DNA of 64,000 nt, taken from assembly GCA_025769875.1 (NCBI GenBank), contig JAGFNK010000134.1, positions 51,812 through 115,811 of the forward strand, written 5' to 3'. This DNA comes from Russula earlei. Taxonomy: Eukaryota > Basidiomycota > Agaricomycetes > Russulales > Russulaceae. Positions 10,240 through 22,966 of the stretch are shown piece after piece (position 1 is the first letter of the stretch; each line of letters begins with the position of its first letter). A program made the translations under genes and the position numbers. A model generated the notes under the pieces. The model was not told the origin of the DNA. It saw only the letters and a program-made list of their open reading frames with translations, and did not search any database.

Positions 10240-11583
10240 GTTCGGGGACAGTTGTTCTGGCAGTGGAGCTGGTGATGCCACGAATGATGATAACACAAGA
10301 ATTACAACGTATATGTGGTTGCATATTTATTTAATTATCTTCAAACCGGTTTTTCAACCCGCACTCTATACTGCCATGACATGAAAACAATGCGTCGTCA
10401 AAACCGCTCGTGTCGTCTGTTTACCGGTAGGCACTATCTCAAAGTGAGACTATACCTTCTGATGCAGGCTGCGCCGATTAGTTATTTTATTCTCTGATTT
10501 ACCATAACAGGTCAAGACAAAATCAATTACGCCTGGGGACGGCTCAACAAATGGCGCTGTCGTATTCAGCCACGACAGGTTGCGGTTGCTTATGTGCACA
10601 TCGGGACAGCTCGCCCCTTGGTTCTTCGCGCGCGCTTGTAAGTCGGCATCCAGGATATGACCATAATTCCGCCTTCGACAGGTGTCTCATCACCGCTCTC
10701 TCTTTTGTCTCTCGTAATGCAAACGTCGTTTTAAACACATCATCAAAGCGCATGTGGAGACTGCATGGCCCACCATCCTGATTCTCTCCGAGGGTGTAAC
10801 GAATGCATCTTGATGGAGAGATCACAGATAGCGAGACCATAGGCCTGACTTCAGGTTGGACACTAATTTATCTTGATCAAGCCCTGCCACCCAATGTAGG
10901 GGATCACATACTACTGAATATATCCCCGGCCCATCAGCATCATACATCACGAGAGGTGATGAACGGTGCTCGGACATGGGACGCGAAGACTTTCCCTACA
11001 CTTCGTTTCTGCCTGCGGTCTTCAAAGGCTCGCCCGACACCCCAAATATTGATTCATGATTCATGTCATCATCATCATGCATGCACATGAGTTCTCGTGG
11101 GAACGGATTTGTCAGCGACACCGCCACCGGGCCATGACAGTCAGCTTCATTGTGATGAATTCAGCTTCAGCAAGAAGTCCCGCATAACATTGTTCAGGAT
11201 AACGAGTATAACCGGTCTTGGGTCATGAAAAGGTCAAGGTCTGACGGATCGAAGGATACAAGTTAGGTGAATTTGTACAATACAACATGCAGTTGATCCA
11301 CCATCGTCGTCGAACTGGAGCCAGGAACGTGTCGGAGGAACCCCACCTGCCAGTAGACGCTCAAGTTTGAGCTACCTGATCATCCAGACAAAAAACGCAT
11401 CGCCTCTTGAAACAACGGGTGGACAAAAGCTTCGAAGAGAAGTGTGGCCCACGAGGGTGGAAGATCGTCTCAGCGTCGAGTGGGAGGGATTTAAAAAGGA
11501 GGGCAACATAGCCTGCGGACCAGACTCGGACGGCGGCCCCCCCCCCCCCTTGGCACACTTCTCATCTCCCTGGTATCATCACA
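10240..11583. other. About 1.3 kb without a supported gene
   Basis: There are no frames of convincing length or splice structure. The last 60 bases before the next start codon contain a long C tract and a pyrimidine-rich run (cttctcatctccctggtatc), which looks like the leader of the gene that follows. Confidence 0.35.
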
Positions 11584-12138
11584 ATGTCTTCAGATGCGGA
11601 TCGTAAGTTGCTAGCCGGTCGAAGCTCGGCACGTTGCGTAAACTAAAACGATAACCTAGCGAGCGATGCACCCAGCGATGAGCTGTTGTGGGACGCGGCA
11701 TTCTCGAACGTCGGACGTGCATTCGGCGAACCGAGGAGCAAGGAGGAGATCGCGAAAGCCATAGAAGCCATCAGCGGTGTCAGTCGTAAGTAGCTGAAAA
11801 ACCTCGACGATTGATCAAGGCAGTGACGCGTCATTCGTGCAGCGAGTGGAGGCCGCGCAGCGGAGACGACCCATGACGCCCCGTCCCAACTGTATGCGGA
11901 CCCACCGTCGGCTAAGCAACAGGACGATCCCGGGGGACGGTACGATTTCGTACTATACGCTCCGCCAAGTAATCATCATGATACCGCCGATCGGGGAGCC
12001 ATAAACATTGGCACGGGCGGCATGGCGGCGGGTACGCCAACGTATCCAACCAAACCCTGTGGGAGTGGGATACCTGGGAGACCCGGACACCTCGTGCCGG
12101 GATCAAATCCAACCTGGAGAGTTATTAAACAGTCTTGA
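11584..12138 (+). CDS. Hypothetical protein, three exons, 146 aa
   Basis: I do not recognise the product. The exons are 11584-11602, 11660-11785 and 11843-12138, and the coding length is 147 codons with the TGA. Both introns are 57 nt with consensus gtaagt donors, and the frame runs across both junctions without a stop. The N-terminal 45 residues are acidic and helical (DELLWDAAFSNVGRAFG, then a KEEIAKAIEAI helix). The rest is Gly/Pro/Thr-rich and probably disordered. There is no signal peptide or membrane segment. The ATG follows a pyrimidine-rich leader, which fits a fungal start. It lies alone in a gene-poor stretch, so its status as a working gene rests on the splice structure. Confidence 0.5.
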
Positions 12139-13715
12139 ATGTTCTCAGGGTGACAGATATAACGGGACTCGTGCTTTCCAGAGCTGATGCAGATGAAAAG
12201 AATGAACCTTCCTTATCAGACACTCTAGACACTCCTTTTGTTCGATTTGCTAACCTTCGTACCGTTCATCGATACTTTTGCTGCTTTTACAACAACAACG
12301 ATAATCTGTCCGATCGCTGACCTATCAGACAAGGAGAGTTGGCCCAGAGCGGAGATAACAAGCCGGAGTGACAAAAGAGGGACATTGTCGCCTGACAACC
12401 GGGACATGTGCCAACGCTTGAGGCCAGAGGGGCAACACAGAGGCGGGAGGGGGAAACTTGAGGCTGGAACAGACCACGGTCTTCCTACCATAACGATCAC
12501 CGAAACGCAAAGATCGGGAAAAAATCCGCGGTCGAACGTGCAAAAGGTATCAGAGTCGACGCCATGCTCGGATGATAGACGGAGAACGAGTTCGGGGGGC
12601 ACCTGAAAAAGGCGGGGGTGACGCCAAGCCTGAGAACTCGAAGGAGGGGGTCCCGACCGAACTCGACTCGACCGGTTTATATATCATACAGTCAGGAGAT
12701 CTAACCTAAAGGGTCAGCCCCAGCTCAGGGTCGGTGGGGTGGCGACGGCATAACCGATACGGCGAGTACTCCGACGATAATTCCGACTCAGGTTCCATCA
12801 TCGACAAGACGAAAAGGGAAGAGAACAAAAACACGTCGGCCATTATCACACACATAACATCGTGGCGCTGTAATGATTTTCTCTCGAGAGGCAACGGCAA
12901 CTTGAGAGGGAACAAAACCGCGACATCTCACTCGTCGGACAGAAAGAAGATTATACAACATTCTGTGGTGTGGTTCTACACAAAGAAGAAAAAAGAGAAC
13001 GAGCATACATGAAAGCGAAAGCAAAAAAAGAAAAGTGAGGTTCGAGTGCGAAACATCACCCCAAAGTCCACGACTCGAGAAAGGAAGGGAAGAAACAGGT
13101 TCGTTTTCCCTCCGAGCGAGTCATGAAGACGTATATATTTCTCCAACCAACCAACCAAGAACACGACTGTAAGGTAAGGCGGACTTCTTTTTCATTGTGA
13201 TACAAAAAAAAAAAAACGAAGCGACAATTTTTTTGGTATGATCACGTGATCACGACATAACATGGAAGAGGGAAGGGGAGAGCAAGAATATGGGGACGGT
13301 GTACAAATGAGTCATGAGAATAGCGGAGTCAGAGTCAGGAATCATCATCGAGAGAAAGCTCTCAGGTGAGCAAAGGCCAAAGACGAGCTGTAAGAGGGGA
13401 AAACGGGGACAGGAAGGAAAGAAGGGGATGAAGGAGCGCGGCGTTGACAACGGACAGGAGCACATGAACCATCACAGACGAAAAAAATGAGGCATGTGAA
13501 CGTAGTTCGGAACAGACTGGAAGCGGAGAAAGGCAAAGACACCCAATAGTCCGTCTCGCTCTAAAAAAAAAGGATAACAAGAAGGCTCAACAAACGTTCG
13601 CCGAGTGCTGAGTCGGCCAAGTTATCTATGCCGCGCTTGGAATAGGAACGGTGGATACGCCCTACAAGGGAAAGGAAATCAGTGACACTGTGAGGGCCGG
13701 CAGACAGACTCATGA
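12139..13715. other. About 1.6 kb, no gene seen
   Basis: No frame has both length and splice support. The right part is probably the 3' untranslated region and terminator of the RING gene on the minus strand. Poly-A runs on the plus strand near 13,204 and 13,562 are poly-T on the coding side. Confidence 0.35.
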
Positions 13716-16700
13716 TCAATTGGACCGCACCTGAGTGCGACACGCGGGACAATTATTGCGACCTGTCTCCAGCCACCGGTCCACGCACTCCTTGTGGAAC
13801 ACATGTCGACATGACAGCAGCCTCAAATCCTCCTCCAGGTTGTACTCTTCCAGGCAGATAAGGCACTAGGACGACGGACAATCACCATCAGGGTCCGGAT
13901 TGTACTACAGAGCAAAAAAAAAAGGAAGCCTACCCGATCCACGCACATCGGCGCCACCCGCCCGGCCTTCTCGTACTCGGCTAGCGCGCTCATGCGTATC
14001 ACCTCGAGGCCAGAGTTATCAATGTCCTCTTTGGACGCCGTTTGTGGCTTCGCCTGCCCAAGCAATTCCGCGAGCTCCTCGAACGAATCGAGGGGATCCG
14101 TACCGACCACGAGCTGGTGGTTTGGAGGGTAATAACCTAGGCATATGAGACGATTGTCAACACGACAAGGGAAAGGAACTTCAGGTTGTATTCTTACCAC
14201 CGATAACGTAAATAAAGAAGGTCGTGGAACCGTGCACATGATCGCCCGCGCGAGTCTCCACCTCGCTGCCGCTCGAACCAGAGCCCTCACGGCGTGTTGG
14301 GCCCGATCCATTTGCTGGCCGCAGCCCGCGGAAAGCATCTGCCGGACGCGACGGCCATCGGTGTTCACGATCGCTTGGAGACTCTGCTGCCTCTTCAAGA
14401 GCATCGTCCTGTGGTGCAAAATCGTTATCCTGCCCTGAATCCTGTTGCCCTTGTTGTTGTAGCATGTATTCGTCGCGCTCATCCGTGTGTCTGTGGCCAT
14501 GAGCGTGTCCATAACCATGTACCGACTGAAGCCCCACGACGATGACAGGGACGACGGTGTTCCCATCCTGTGCTTGGGTTTGCGTGTCCGTAGTGGGGGA
14601 TGACCCATGTTCGCCCGGTAGAGTGGCCGCTTCTGCGGTGGTAGGTGGCGCTGTCATCGGTGGGGTCAAGGGAGAGACCGGCGATGGTACCATGCTCGGT
14701 GCCCCATGGGGGACAACCATCGGCGGGAAGCGGTACATACGCCACCAATTGATGCCGCCACCTGGCCGGCGTTCCGAGCCCACAACAGTGCGCCGCGTTG
14801 GTGTTTGCTGCATAGAGGGCGGCTGGGATGGAGATGGAGCAGGTTGTAAATCTGTCCCAGTCCCTTCGAGTGGCCCATGGTCTCCAAGGTCGGGTGCGCT
14901 GTCGTCAGCTTCGTGATAGTTGGGAAGATCGTCGTCGTCTGGTGGAAGAGGTGGAAGACTTTCGCCAAAATCTTCAGAGGCAGATTGACGGTCGTCTGGT
15001 GACAAGGGTGCTTCCCGAGGGTATAACAGAGGTGGTGGGTCCGCACCGACTGGCTCGACATCCTGCTCCTGTTCTGGCTCCGACTCTGTTTCAGGCTGAC
15101 CATCTTCCAGCGTCCGTCTCAGATCTACTTGTAGATCCATCAAAAACCTTTCAAAGCTATCCTCTGGTGGTGAGGATCGCTCCTGCTGTTGACCTTGTTG
15201 CTGGGGCTGCTCGTCATCACCGAGATTGACTTCGATCGCCGGGGATGGTGGTACACCTAACCTAGATCCAGAACCTGAACCATCTTCAAGCCCCATGCCC
15301 ATCTGGAAAGCCCGTGCCATATCCGCAAGGAGCTGCGTGCGCGGGTCAACGGGGGTCACTGGACTTGCAGAGGGAGCAGGCTCGGGCTCGGGAGGTGGAG
15401 ATACGGTGGACGGGGAAGCAGGAGAGGTCGTGGGAGGAGAGGAGCGGAAACCGAAGCGATCACGGAGCCCAGCCCACGCGTTGCGCATGCGATCGCGAGA
15501 AGCGAGGCCGGCAGTGGGTGTGGGGGAGAGTGGGCGGCTCTGAGCTTGGCTTTGGCCCTGGTTGGCGTTCTGGCTCTGGCCATGGTCGGATACGGTTGAA
15601 GACGTGGGCTGCTGAGAGCCCTGAGGTGCTGGAGGGTTGGGTAGACCGAGGCCAGAGTTCAAGAGGGGCTCAGAAGAGCCGGAAACAAGCGAGGCGGCGG
15701 TGGCGGCAGTTGCAACGCTGAGTGGAAGAATTCGATGATTCCAATTAGGTAAAGCCTCAAAAAAAAAAAAAAAAAAGAAGGCATGAGAAGGGCATACCTG
15801 AGGAGGGTGCCCAGCACATCAATACTCGTAGGCGAGAGGGATAATGGACGAGATGCGGGTGGAGGAAGTTCTTCTTGTGCGGGCGACTCTTGTGACGTTT
15901 CGCTGATGGGGCTCGACTCTTCCTGGTTCTCGCTTTCTGTGCTCGCGCCGGCCTCGGAAGATTGTGACTCGGGCGCAACGTAAGAAGAGCGACGTGAGCG
16001 CATGGGTGCAAGGAAATCTGAAAGTCTCCGTCGTGAGGGCCGGTCTCCTGACGGTAGTACAGGTGGGACAGAAGAGGCGCGGCGCTGCGTTGTCTCGCTA
16101 GGCTGTGTAGTTGCGGACTGGGAAACGTCAGAGGTGTGTACGACACCCTGCACGAGGACAAGTGTGCCGGCAGCAGGGAAGTTACGCCTCACTTCAGGGA
16201 GGGGTGGTGGTTGGGAAAGGTCTGGTGGGGTGGCCGGCCTCTCCATAACATTGAATGCTTCCGAACTATGACTGTTATGTGGTGGCGTATAGTCAGGTTC
16301 AGAGGCCGTTGGAAAGGTGAGCAGGGTCGTGGTTGAGGGCAAGGGGACCACGTGGAGAGGATGAAGATGAGGCGGACGAATGTGCAGAAGAGGAAGGAGA
16401 AGAGAGGTCTGTGGCAGTGCTCTGGAAGGGGACAAAGATGGATTGAGAGGCGTCGTCCACTGTAGAAGAGCCGGACGAGGAGGGACCGACGGTGATGGTG
16501 CTCGGGAGGGCGGATGGGCTCGTAGAGGAACTGTCGTCTCTTGCCTGGCGATTTTGCCCCGTCGTCGCTGGGTCGGAGGGCGGCATGGAGAAAGCCGATG
16601 TCATGGGATGGCGCGATGGCTCGCCGACCTGTGGTTCGTCCACCTCGGGATAGTTGGGCAGTGTGCTGGCGAGCTCACTTGCCTTTCGGCGGCGGCGGTG

Positions 16701-17027
16701 AAAAGTCCATCGCTTATGGTTGTTGGAAGGAAGGTCGAGGTCGCTGTGAGCAGAGGGCGTGCGTTGAGGACTCGTGCAGCTGCGGAGAGGGGAGCTGAGG
16801 GTGCTCAGGAAGGACCTGCGACGGCTGCGCTTTGGAGGGAGTGGCGGCTGATGGGAAAGATCGGAGTTGAGATGGGGAGAATGTTGGGGAGAGTGGGCGG
16901 GTCGTTGAGACGGAACGGGTGAGGAGTCGTCCGCAATGCGGGTTGAGGAGGATTGAGCCGAGGAAAGAACAGGCGGGAGGGAGGCGAGAGGATCGTCGGG
17001 GCGATGACGAGAAGGTATTTGGCCCAT
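13716..17027 (-). CDS. RING-H2 finger protein, probable E3 ubiquitin ligase
   Basis: The C-terminus is a RING-H2 domain with the pattern CLICLEEY, then C.H, H..C and CPACRTQV, which binds two zinc ions and recruits E2 enzymes. Before it come the blocks GGINWWRMYRFPP, VPVIVVGLQSV and FFIYVIGGYYPPNH, which I recall from a family of long fungal RING proteins. The N-terminal half is Ser/Pro-rich and disordered. The start MGQIPS at 17027 could be N-myristoylated. Introns are at 13866-13933, 14137-14197 and 15718-15797, all in frame. A further one near 16258-16351 is needed to change frame, and its donor is uncertain (16351 or 16348). With the 94-nt choice the protein is about 1,002 residues. Substrate unknown. 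An alternative is a shorter protein from the Met near 16,245. Confidence 0.8.
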
Positions 17028-17344
17028 TGTGAGAGGACTGATTATTAATGAGCGCACGGCGCCTTGAAGGGAGAACGGGGGATGGATAGGGGAGGGAATA
17101 AGAGCAAGTGGAAGAAAGAAGAGAGAGATGATGGAGAGAGAAGAGAGAGGTTGGCCTGGTGCCAAGGAGAGGAAGGAGAGGTGATTGGATTGGCTGACGA
17201 CGCTACTCTACTCTACTCTACTCACACTGCCCCGCCTGCCCCAGGTGATCCCTCGCTCTCTCAACCCGGCCACCACCTCATCCACGCTTCCCACCTGTAC
17301 AGTATTCGTCTCAGCATCACCCGACTCGTTTCCCGTAAATAAAA

Positions 17345-18552
17345 TCAGCCCACCTTACCACCCCCAACACGTTTCGGAGGCTCCGTCACCTTGATCGTCT
17401 CCAGCACCGGGGTCAGATCAACCTCGAGATCGCCCGGCGTCAACTTTTCTATCGGTTTCTTCTTCGCCTTCATGATATTAGGCAACGATGCGTATCGCGG
17501 CACTTAACAAATCGAAGTATAAAATAAATGTCCATAAAAAAGAAACAACGCAGGATCGCACTTGATTCAGAACAATGACCACAGCCAGAGAGAAGGGACA
17601 TGCACACACCATTGAGTCTAATGGGCCCGAGCGGGGGAGAAACGCTTAAACTCCCGAAGGCGAAGCGAACAAGGAACCCAAACAGAAAAAAAAAAAAAAA
17701 AAACGCACCGCAGATCTGTCGTGATGACAGCCGGCAGCGTGCACAGCACTTCCTCCGCACCGCCGTCGACCTCCGTGCGCACCCGCACGACTCGCCTCTC
17801 AACATCGACCTCGACTTCGCTCGCGCACGTCGCCTGCGCCGCGCCCAACAGCGCCGCGAGCATCTGGCCCGTCTGCCCGAGGTCGTCGTCGATCGCCTGC
17901 TTGCCCATGATCACCAGGTCCGGCGCGCCCCCGCCGCCACCGTTCTTCGCCCGCCGCTCGATCACCGCGCGAAGCGCCCGCGCCACGCCGAGCGGCTCCG
18001 GCGCGGGCGCGGACTCCGGCAGCTCGACGTGCACGCCGCTGTCGGCGCCAAGGGCGAGTGCGGTGCGAAGCGTCTCGGCCGCTTTCGCCGGCCCGACCGT
18101 GACGACCGTGATGGATTCCACCTTGTCCTTCAGTCGCTCGCGTAGGCGGACGGCTTCTTCCACGGCTGGAAAAAAAAAATGATATGGATCCAAAGGAGGA
18201 AAAGAAAAAAAAAAAAAAAGTTAGTAGTCAAGGAAAGTAAGGGTGTCCCCCGCCGTGGTGGTATGATGGAGACGCACCGATCTCATCAAACGGGTTCTTT
18301 TTGATGACGAGCAGCCAAGTGAGACGGATTGATGCCCCTTCCAATAGAGAAAGAACGAGCAGCGCACCATAGAGTGCTTGACGTTCGTGTCAATGCCCGT
18401 CTGTTGAGGGTTCACCCGAATCTTGACCGCATAATCGACACACCTGTGGAAGGAGAGTCCCTCTGTCAGCTGTGCTGTACGACTGTGTGAATCGCTTCGC
18501 ACCTCTTGACCGGAACAAGGATATGCAACAGCCTCGTTGGTGTTGGCTGCAT
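17345..18552 (-). CDS. Electron-transfer flavoprotein beta subunit
   Basis: ETF-beta pairs with ETF-alpha in the mitochondrial matrix, binds AMP, and carries electrons from acyl-CoA and amino-acid dehydrogenases to ETF-ubiquinone oxidoreductase. Recognised blocks are [18 protein letters not shown] at the N-terminus, [27 protein letters not shown], and [15 protein letters not shown] near the end. Six exons are needed: 18503-18552, 18368-18443, 18278-18296, 17709-18165, 17610-17617 and 17345-17502. They total 768 nt, giving 255 residues, the usual family length. Exon 3 is 19 nt and exon 5 only 8 nt, and the latter supplies the LN of the conserved [12 protein letters not shown] motif. The gene lies 193 bp downstream of the CoA-transferase on the same strand. 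No presequence is visible, as in many ETF-beta proteins. Confidence 0.93.
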
Positions 18553-18744
18553 CACTAGCAACTCAACTCCTCGGGATGGATTGGACAAGACTTGAGTTGA
18601 GAGCGATGTGCCCGCGATCACGTCGTCGGTGACGAACCCGGGAATTCCGGGCCGACAGTGCGAGGTGGCTGTGCTCGCTCGCTCGCTCGCTACGAGGAAA
18701 TTAATCAAATGGGTTTTTTTTTCAGTCGCTACGCTACATCACCC

Positions 18745-20767
18745 TCACGGCAGCCACTCCGGCTTGTGTGCATCGAGTCGCATCGGCGCTTTCCCCTCCC
18801 GAATCTGAAGCCCGGAGAAGCGAGCTGCGTGCCGAATTACCGACATCGTCTGTCCCCCCGGAACCTCTTCTCCTCCCCCTTCGCCTCCACTCCTCCCCCC
18901 AAAGTCCCCCGGATCCCTCTCGATCGTCGTAGAGACTGCCTCGATCTCCGGGTCGAGCGGCACGCCGCGAGGCGGTAAGGGAGGTCCCTCCCCGAACGCG
19001 GTGACCGGGTGGAGGTTTCCGAACCGCCGAATCCAGAGGAGCGTCGCGCCCAGCGTGACGCGTACCTCCCACGAGCCGCCTTCCTGCTCTCGCCCCCCCA
19101 AAAAAATACAGTCAGTGGCTGATCGACAGTTGGTTTGTGCGAGACGTACAGTCGCGGTCTTGCAGAGCGCAGCGGCGATGCCAAAGGCGAGGAGGAATCC
19201 CGCAGCGTGATCCAGCGCTCGCATCGGCAACGCGCGGTACGGAGGCAGCTTGGCAGCCTCTTCCTCCCCGGCCATCTCGCGGATGTAGTCAGCGTACGAT
19301 TCGGCCTCTTGCACGTTGAATCCGCCAAGAGTCTGTACGAGCGAGTCAAACTATAAAAAGAGAACAATGAAAGTCAATGTGCTCTGGAAAGACCAGGCGA
19401 TGGGAACGAAACCCACGCTCTTGACATCCTCCCACGGCTCGCCTGGAGAAAACGCGGAGATGGACGCGTGCACGATACCCGGTCGCGCTGCCGCGCAATC
19501 TTCGGGACCGAATCCCCGCGCAGCGAGCCCGCCAGGGCGATACGACTGGACGAACACGTCTGCGTCACGAAGGAGCGTACGCAACCTCTCTGCATCTGAG
19601 GGCTTGTCGAGGTCGAGCTGGGTCGTGCGCTTGCCGCGCGACGTCTCCACGTCGAGCAAAGTGAGGGCAGGCAAATACGGAGATGTCACAAGGAGAACGT
19701 CCGCCCCATGCGCTGGCGAATCCGTCCGCGTTCACACGTCAACTCTCTGCTCTGAGGACGGATGGCCGGTGGGTACGGTACCTGCAAGCGTGCGGCCACA
19801 GATGGGCCCCGCAAGCACGCGGGTCAGATCGAGAATACGGATACCCTCGAGCGCGTATTGGATATTTCCTAGGTTGACAAGCTCCCGCTTGGGCGCGTCA
19901 CCAATTTTCGTAATCGTTACTGGGTTGACGTTCGCTTGATATATTCCGTGCGGCGTCATATCCATCGTCTCAAACGATCGCAGTGCCGCCGCGCAGAGGT
20001 GCCGCTGGAAGGCGACTGCTTCAAACTCTTCTGCTGACCACTCGGTAAGCGCAGCCGCGACTGCCGCCTTGGTGGGCTCGCACTGCAATATATCGAGTAG
20101 ACCTTGTTTGTGGCTGGTAGAGCCTTCAGCACGAGGAATGAACAAGAGAGTTTGATATTGGATGGACAAACTGCGGGAAGTTCGCATGAAGTCTCACGTA
20201 GCCATCCTTGGTCTTGAAAATGTCCGACAGCTCGTCTAAAAGTTTACCCTCCGGGAGCTTGCCATCTATCGTGTAGTATGTTTCGCTGTCTAGGAAACGA
20301 ACAAACCGTGTGAACTCGGTCGTCGGGTTCCTGTGGTGGTTCGTATGGCAAGGGGCTTACTGAACTCCAAAATGGCATGTCGGGCGTCAACGTGCACTTC
20401 CTCTTCCTCGCCTGTCCGGAGGAAGTGAAAGTGTGCAGCCGCCAGCGCAGAAAGTCCGATTGCAGTCTGTGGTCGCATGCATATAGGTCAGCGTTTCGTG
20501 CTATCTTATCACTAGCATGAAAGACCAAGAGAATCCAGCCAAGAGATGTGGCACCGGGTGGGAGGGGGGGGGAAGGGCAACCCTGAAGTAGCTCTCAAAC
20601 ATCATGCACACCTGCGCAGCAGTCCCAAGATGAAAGCTGGAATCTACGGATGGATCGGGCATCTCCGTCAAACGCAGATTCCCGATGTCATCCGGGGGAA
20701 GGCCATGTCGGACCCAGATGGTCTTCGCGGGCCCACCTATGAGATCTCTCAGCATAGACCGGAACAT
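18745..20767 (-). CDS. Class III CoA-transferase (CaiB/BaiF family)
   Basis: The family moves CoA between acyl acids through an aspartyl-CoA anhydride (formyl-CoA and succinyl-CoA transferases, also alpha-methylacyl-CoA racemase). Recognised parts are GLPPDDI...SSFHLGTAAQ and VDARHAILEF at the N-terminus, IRILDLTRVLAGPICGRTLA with GADVLLVTSP, the DVETSRGKR.TQLDL strand, DVFVQSYRPGGL, and the HAAGFLLAFGIAAAL helix. Seven exons (20612-20767, 20361-20466, 20172-20289, 19782-20113, 19417-19712, 19150-19350, 18745-19083) close at 516 codons, giving 515 residues. The duplicated layout with an N-terminal extension is common in fungal members of unknown substrate. Its start lies 587 bp from the start of MPP-beta on the other strand. 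Exact substrate cannot be inferred. Confidence 0.88.
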
Positions 20768-21353
20768 CAAAGGTGGTGTGGTGGTGAATCAAGAGAGATA
20801 AAGGGTGGTGCGGGGAAACCTAATACGGGTCCGAGATGGCGCCAGCTGGGGAAAGCAATCGAGCGCTTCCAGTGTCCCGACTCGGGATCGTGGCCCCGAC
20901 TTTACTTGGACAGCACCGACAGCATCAGGTTTTGGGGACACACCAAGGTTCACAGCGACCGTAATTTGCGGCATTATTCCGATCAGAAAGATAAACGGCA
21001 TGTTGTAGTAGATAGAGAACAAGTAACTGCGATGTCACCGACCTTGAAACACCGCTCGGCACGTCAACCCGCCTTGCCCAGAGGCTCCAACTCTCTACTC
21101 GAGCGCAGACCAAGTGCAAATGAATTAAGGACCTCAAAACGACAATGAAGTAAGTACCCTTATGAGGGAGCATAGCAATTGTATGTACCAAGTCCATGAC
21201 GGGAAATTAGAATCAAGCTTTCTGAGGTTTTGCTGAGCGCGATGGGCAGGGGTCGCTGGCTCGGGTTGGGATTTGAGCGGCGCCTGAACGAAACCGCAGC
21301 TGTGCGCGTCTTCGTACCCACTTCGGCCTCGGCCTTTCTTTCTGTTGTGCTGA
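20768..21353. promoter_or_regulatory. Shared promoter region of two divergent genes
   Basis: The 586 bp between the start codons of the CoA-transferase (-) and MPP-beta (+) must hold both promoters and leaders. No clear TATA box is visible. The stretch just before 21354 is pyrimidine-rich (cctttctttctgttgtgctg), a usual fungal leader. Confidence 0.5.
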
Positions 21354-22966
21354 ATGGTTTCAAGAGTGCTTTCAACAACACTTGCTCGTTCTTTGCGTGG
21401 CGCCGTGCGGAGACCCGTGCGTAAACCCGATTCTGTTCTCGTCTATACTTCCTTTAAAATTGCCTTCTTTTGGTCGTGACGACAGCTTCCTCTGCGGTCG
21501 CTGGCGACAGCAGTTACCCCAGGCCCGTTCACAGAAATCTCTACCCTCCCGAATGGCCTTACTGTCGCGACAGAGGCACATCCCCATGCCCAAACCGCTA
21601 CCGTGGGTGTGTGGATAGACGCTGGTTCGCGCGCGGAGACCGATACTACTAATGGCACCGCCCACTTTCTCGAGCATATGGCCTTCAAGGGTACCGGCCG
21701 TCGTTCCCAGCATGCCCTCGAGCTCGAGGTTGAGAATCTCGGCGCTCATCTTAATGCGTATACCTCGCGTGAGCAGACGGTCTACTACGCCAAGAGCTTC
21801 CGCAAGGACGTCCCACAGGCCGTCGACATCATCTCCGACATCCTCCAGAACTCTAAGCTCGAAGGCGCCGCCGTTGACCGTGAACGCGACGTCATTTTAC
21901 GGGAGCAGCAGGAGGTTGACAAGCAGTACGAGGAAGTCGTTTTCGACCATCTCCACGCCGTTGCTTACCAAGGTATGCCGCCATCGCTCAATCCCATCGA
22001 GAAGCTCCGTTTATCACCGTCGTCGTACAGGTCAGCCACTCGGTCGCACAATCCTCGGCCCCAAGAAAAATATTCTGTCTATTAAACGCGAGGACCTTGC
22101 GTCATACATCAAGACCAACTACACCGCCGATCGCATGGTCCTCGTCGGTGCCGGGGGCGTCGACCACAGTGAACTTGTCAAGGCCGCCGAGAAAGCATTC
22201 GGGTCGCTTCCAGTCTCTCCAAACCCGATCCCCCTCGGCCGCAAAGCTCACCGCAAGCCCGACTTTGTCGGCTCGGAGGTCCGCATTCGTGACGACGATA
22301 TTCCGACGGCGCACATTGCCGTAGCAGTCGAAGGCGTCAGCTGGTCCTCACCCGACTATTATCCTATGCTCGTCATGCAGTCCATCTTCGGCAACTGGGA
22401 CCGCGCACTCGGCTCTGCGTCGCTCCTCTCCTCGCGACTCTCAGATATCATTGCGAAACACAATCTCGCCAACTCCTACATGTCCTTCTCCACCTCCTAT
22501 TCTGACACTGGCCTTTGGGGAATCTACCTCGTTTCAGAGAACCTTGTCAATCTCGATGACTTACTGCACTTCACGCTCCGCGAGTGGACCCGGATGAGCA
22601 TCGCGCCGACTGCTGCAGAGGTCGAGCGTGCGAAAAGCCAGCTCAAGACGAGCTTACTTCTGGGCCTCGATGGCACGACGGCTATTGCAGAAGACATCGG
22701 ACGGCAACTCGTGACCAGCGGCTTACGGATGACTGCCAGACAGATCGAGAATGCCGTTGACGCCGTCACTCCCGAGGAGATCAAGCGTGTGGCGCAAAAA
22801 TACTTATGGGATAAAGATGTGCGTCTTGCTCCTACCTTTTACCCCCCATGTATGTGTGTGTTAATTCGAGCTCCGATCGTAGATCGCTCTTGCCGCCCTT
22901 GGCTCGATAGAGGGTTTGCTCGACTACAACCGTATCCGTTCCGACATGTCGTCCATGCTCTATTAA
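21354..22966 (+). CDS. Mitochondrial processing peptidase beta subunit
   Basis: MPP-beta is the catalytic half of the matrix zinc peptidase that removes presequences from imported proteins. The inverse zincin motif HFLEH with the following AFKGT is present, together with the distal zinc glutamate region (the ERDVILRE helix), the [10 protein letters not shown] start of the M16 fold and LGRTILGP. Exons 21354-21416, 21486-21972, 22031-22818 and 22883-22966 close at 474 codons, giving 473 residues. Exon 1 encodes 21 residues rich in Arg, Ser and Ala ([18 protein letters not shown]), a typical matrix presequence, which is why the ATG at 21354 was chosen. The C-terminus [13 protein letters not shown] is typical of the family. 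It could also serve as a core protein of complex III, but the intact zinc motif favours the peptidase. Confidence 0.93.

Noticed and set aside
14542..15721. Plus-strand frames antisense to the RING gene
   Set aside because: They lack domains and are explained by the low stop density opposite Pro/Ser/Gln-rich coding sequence.
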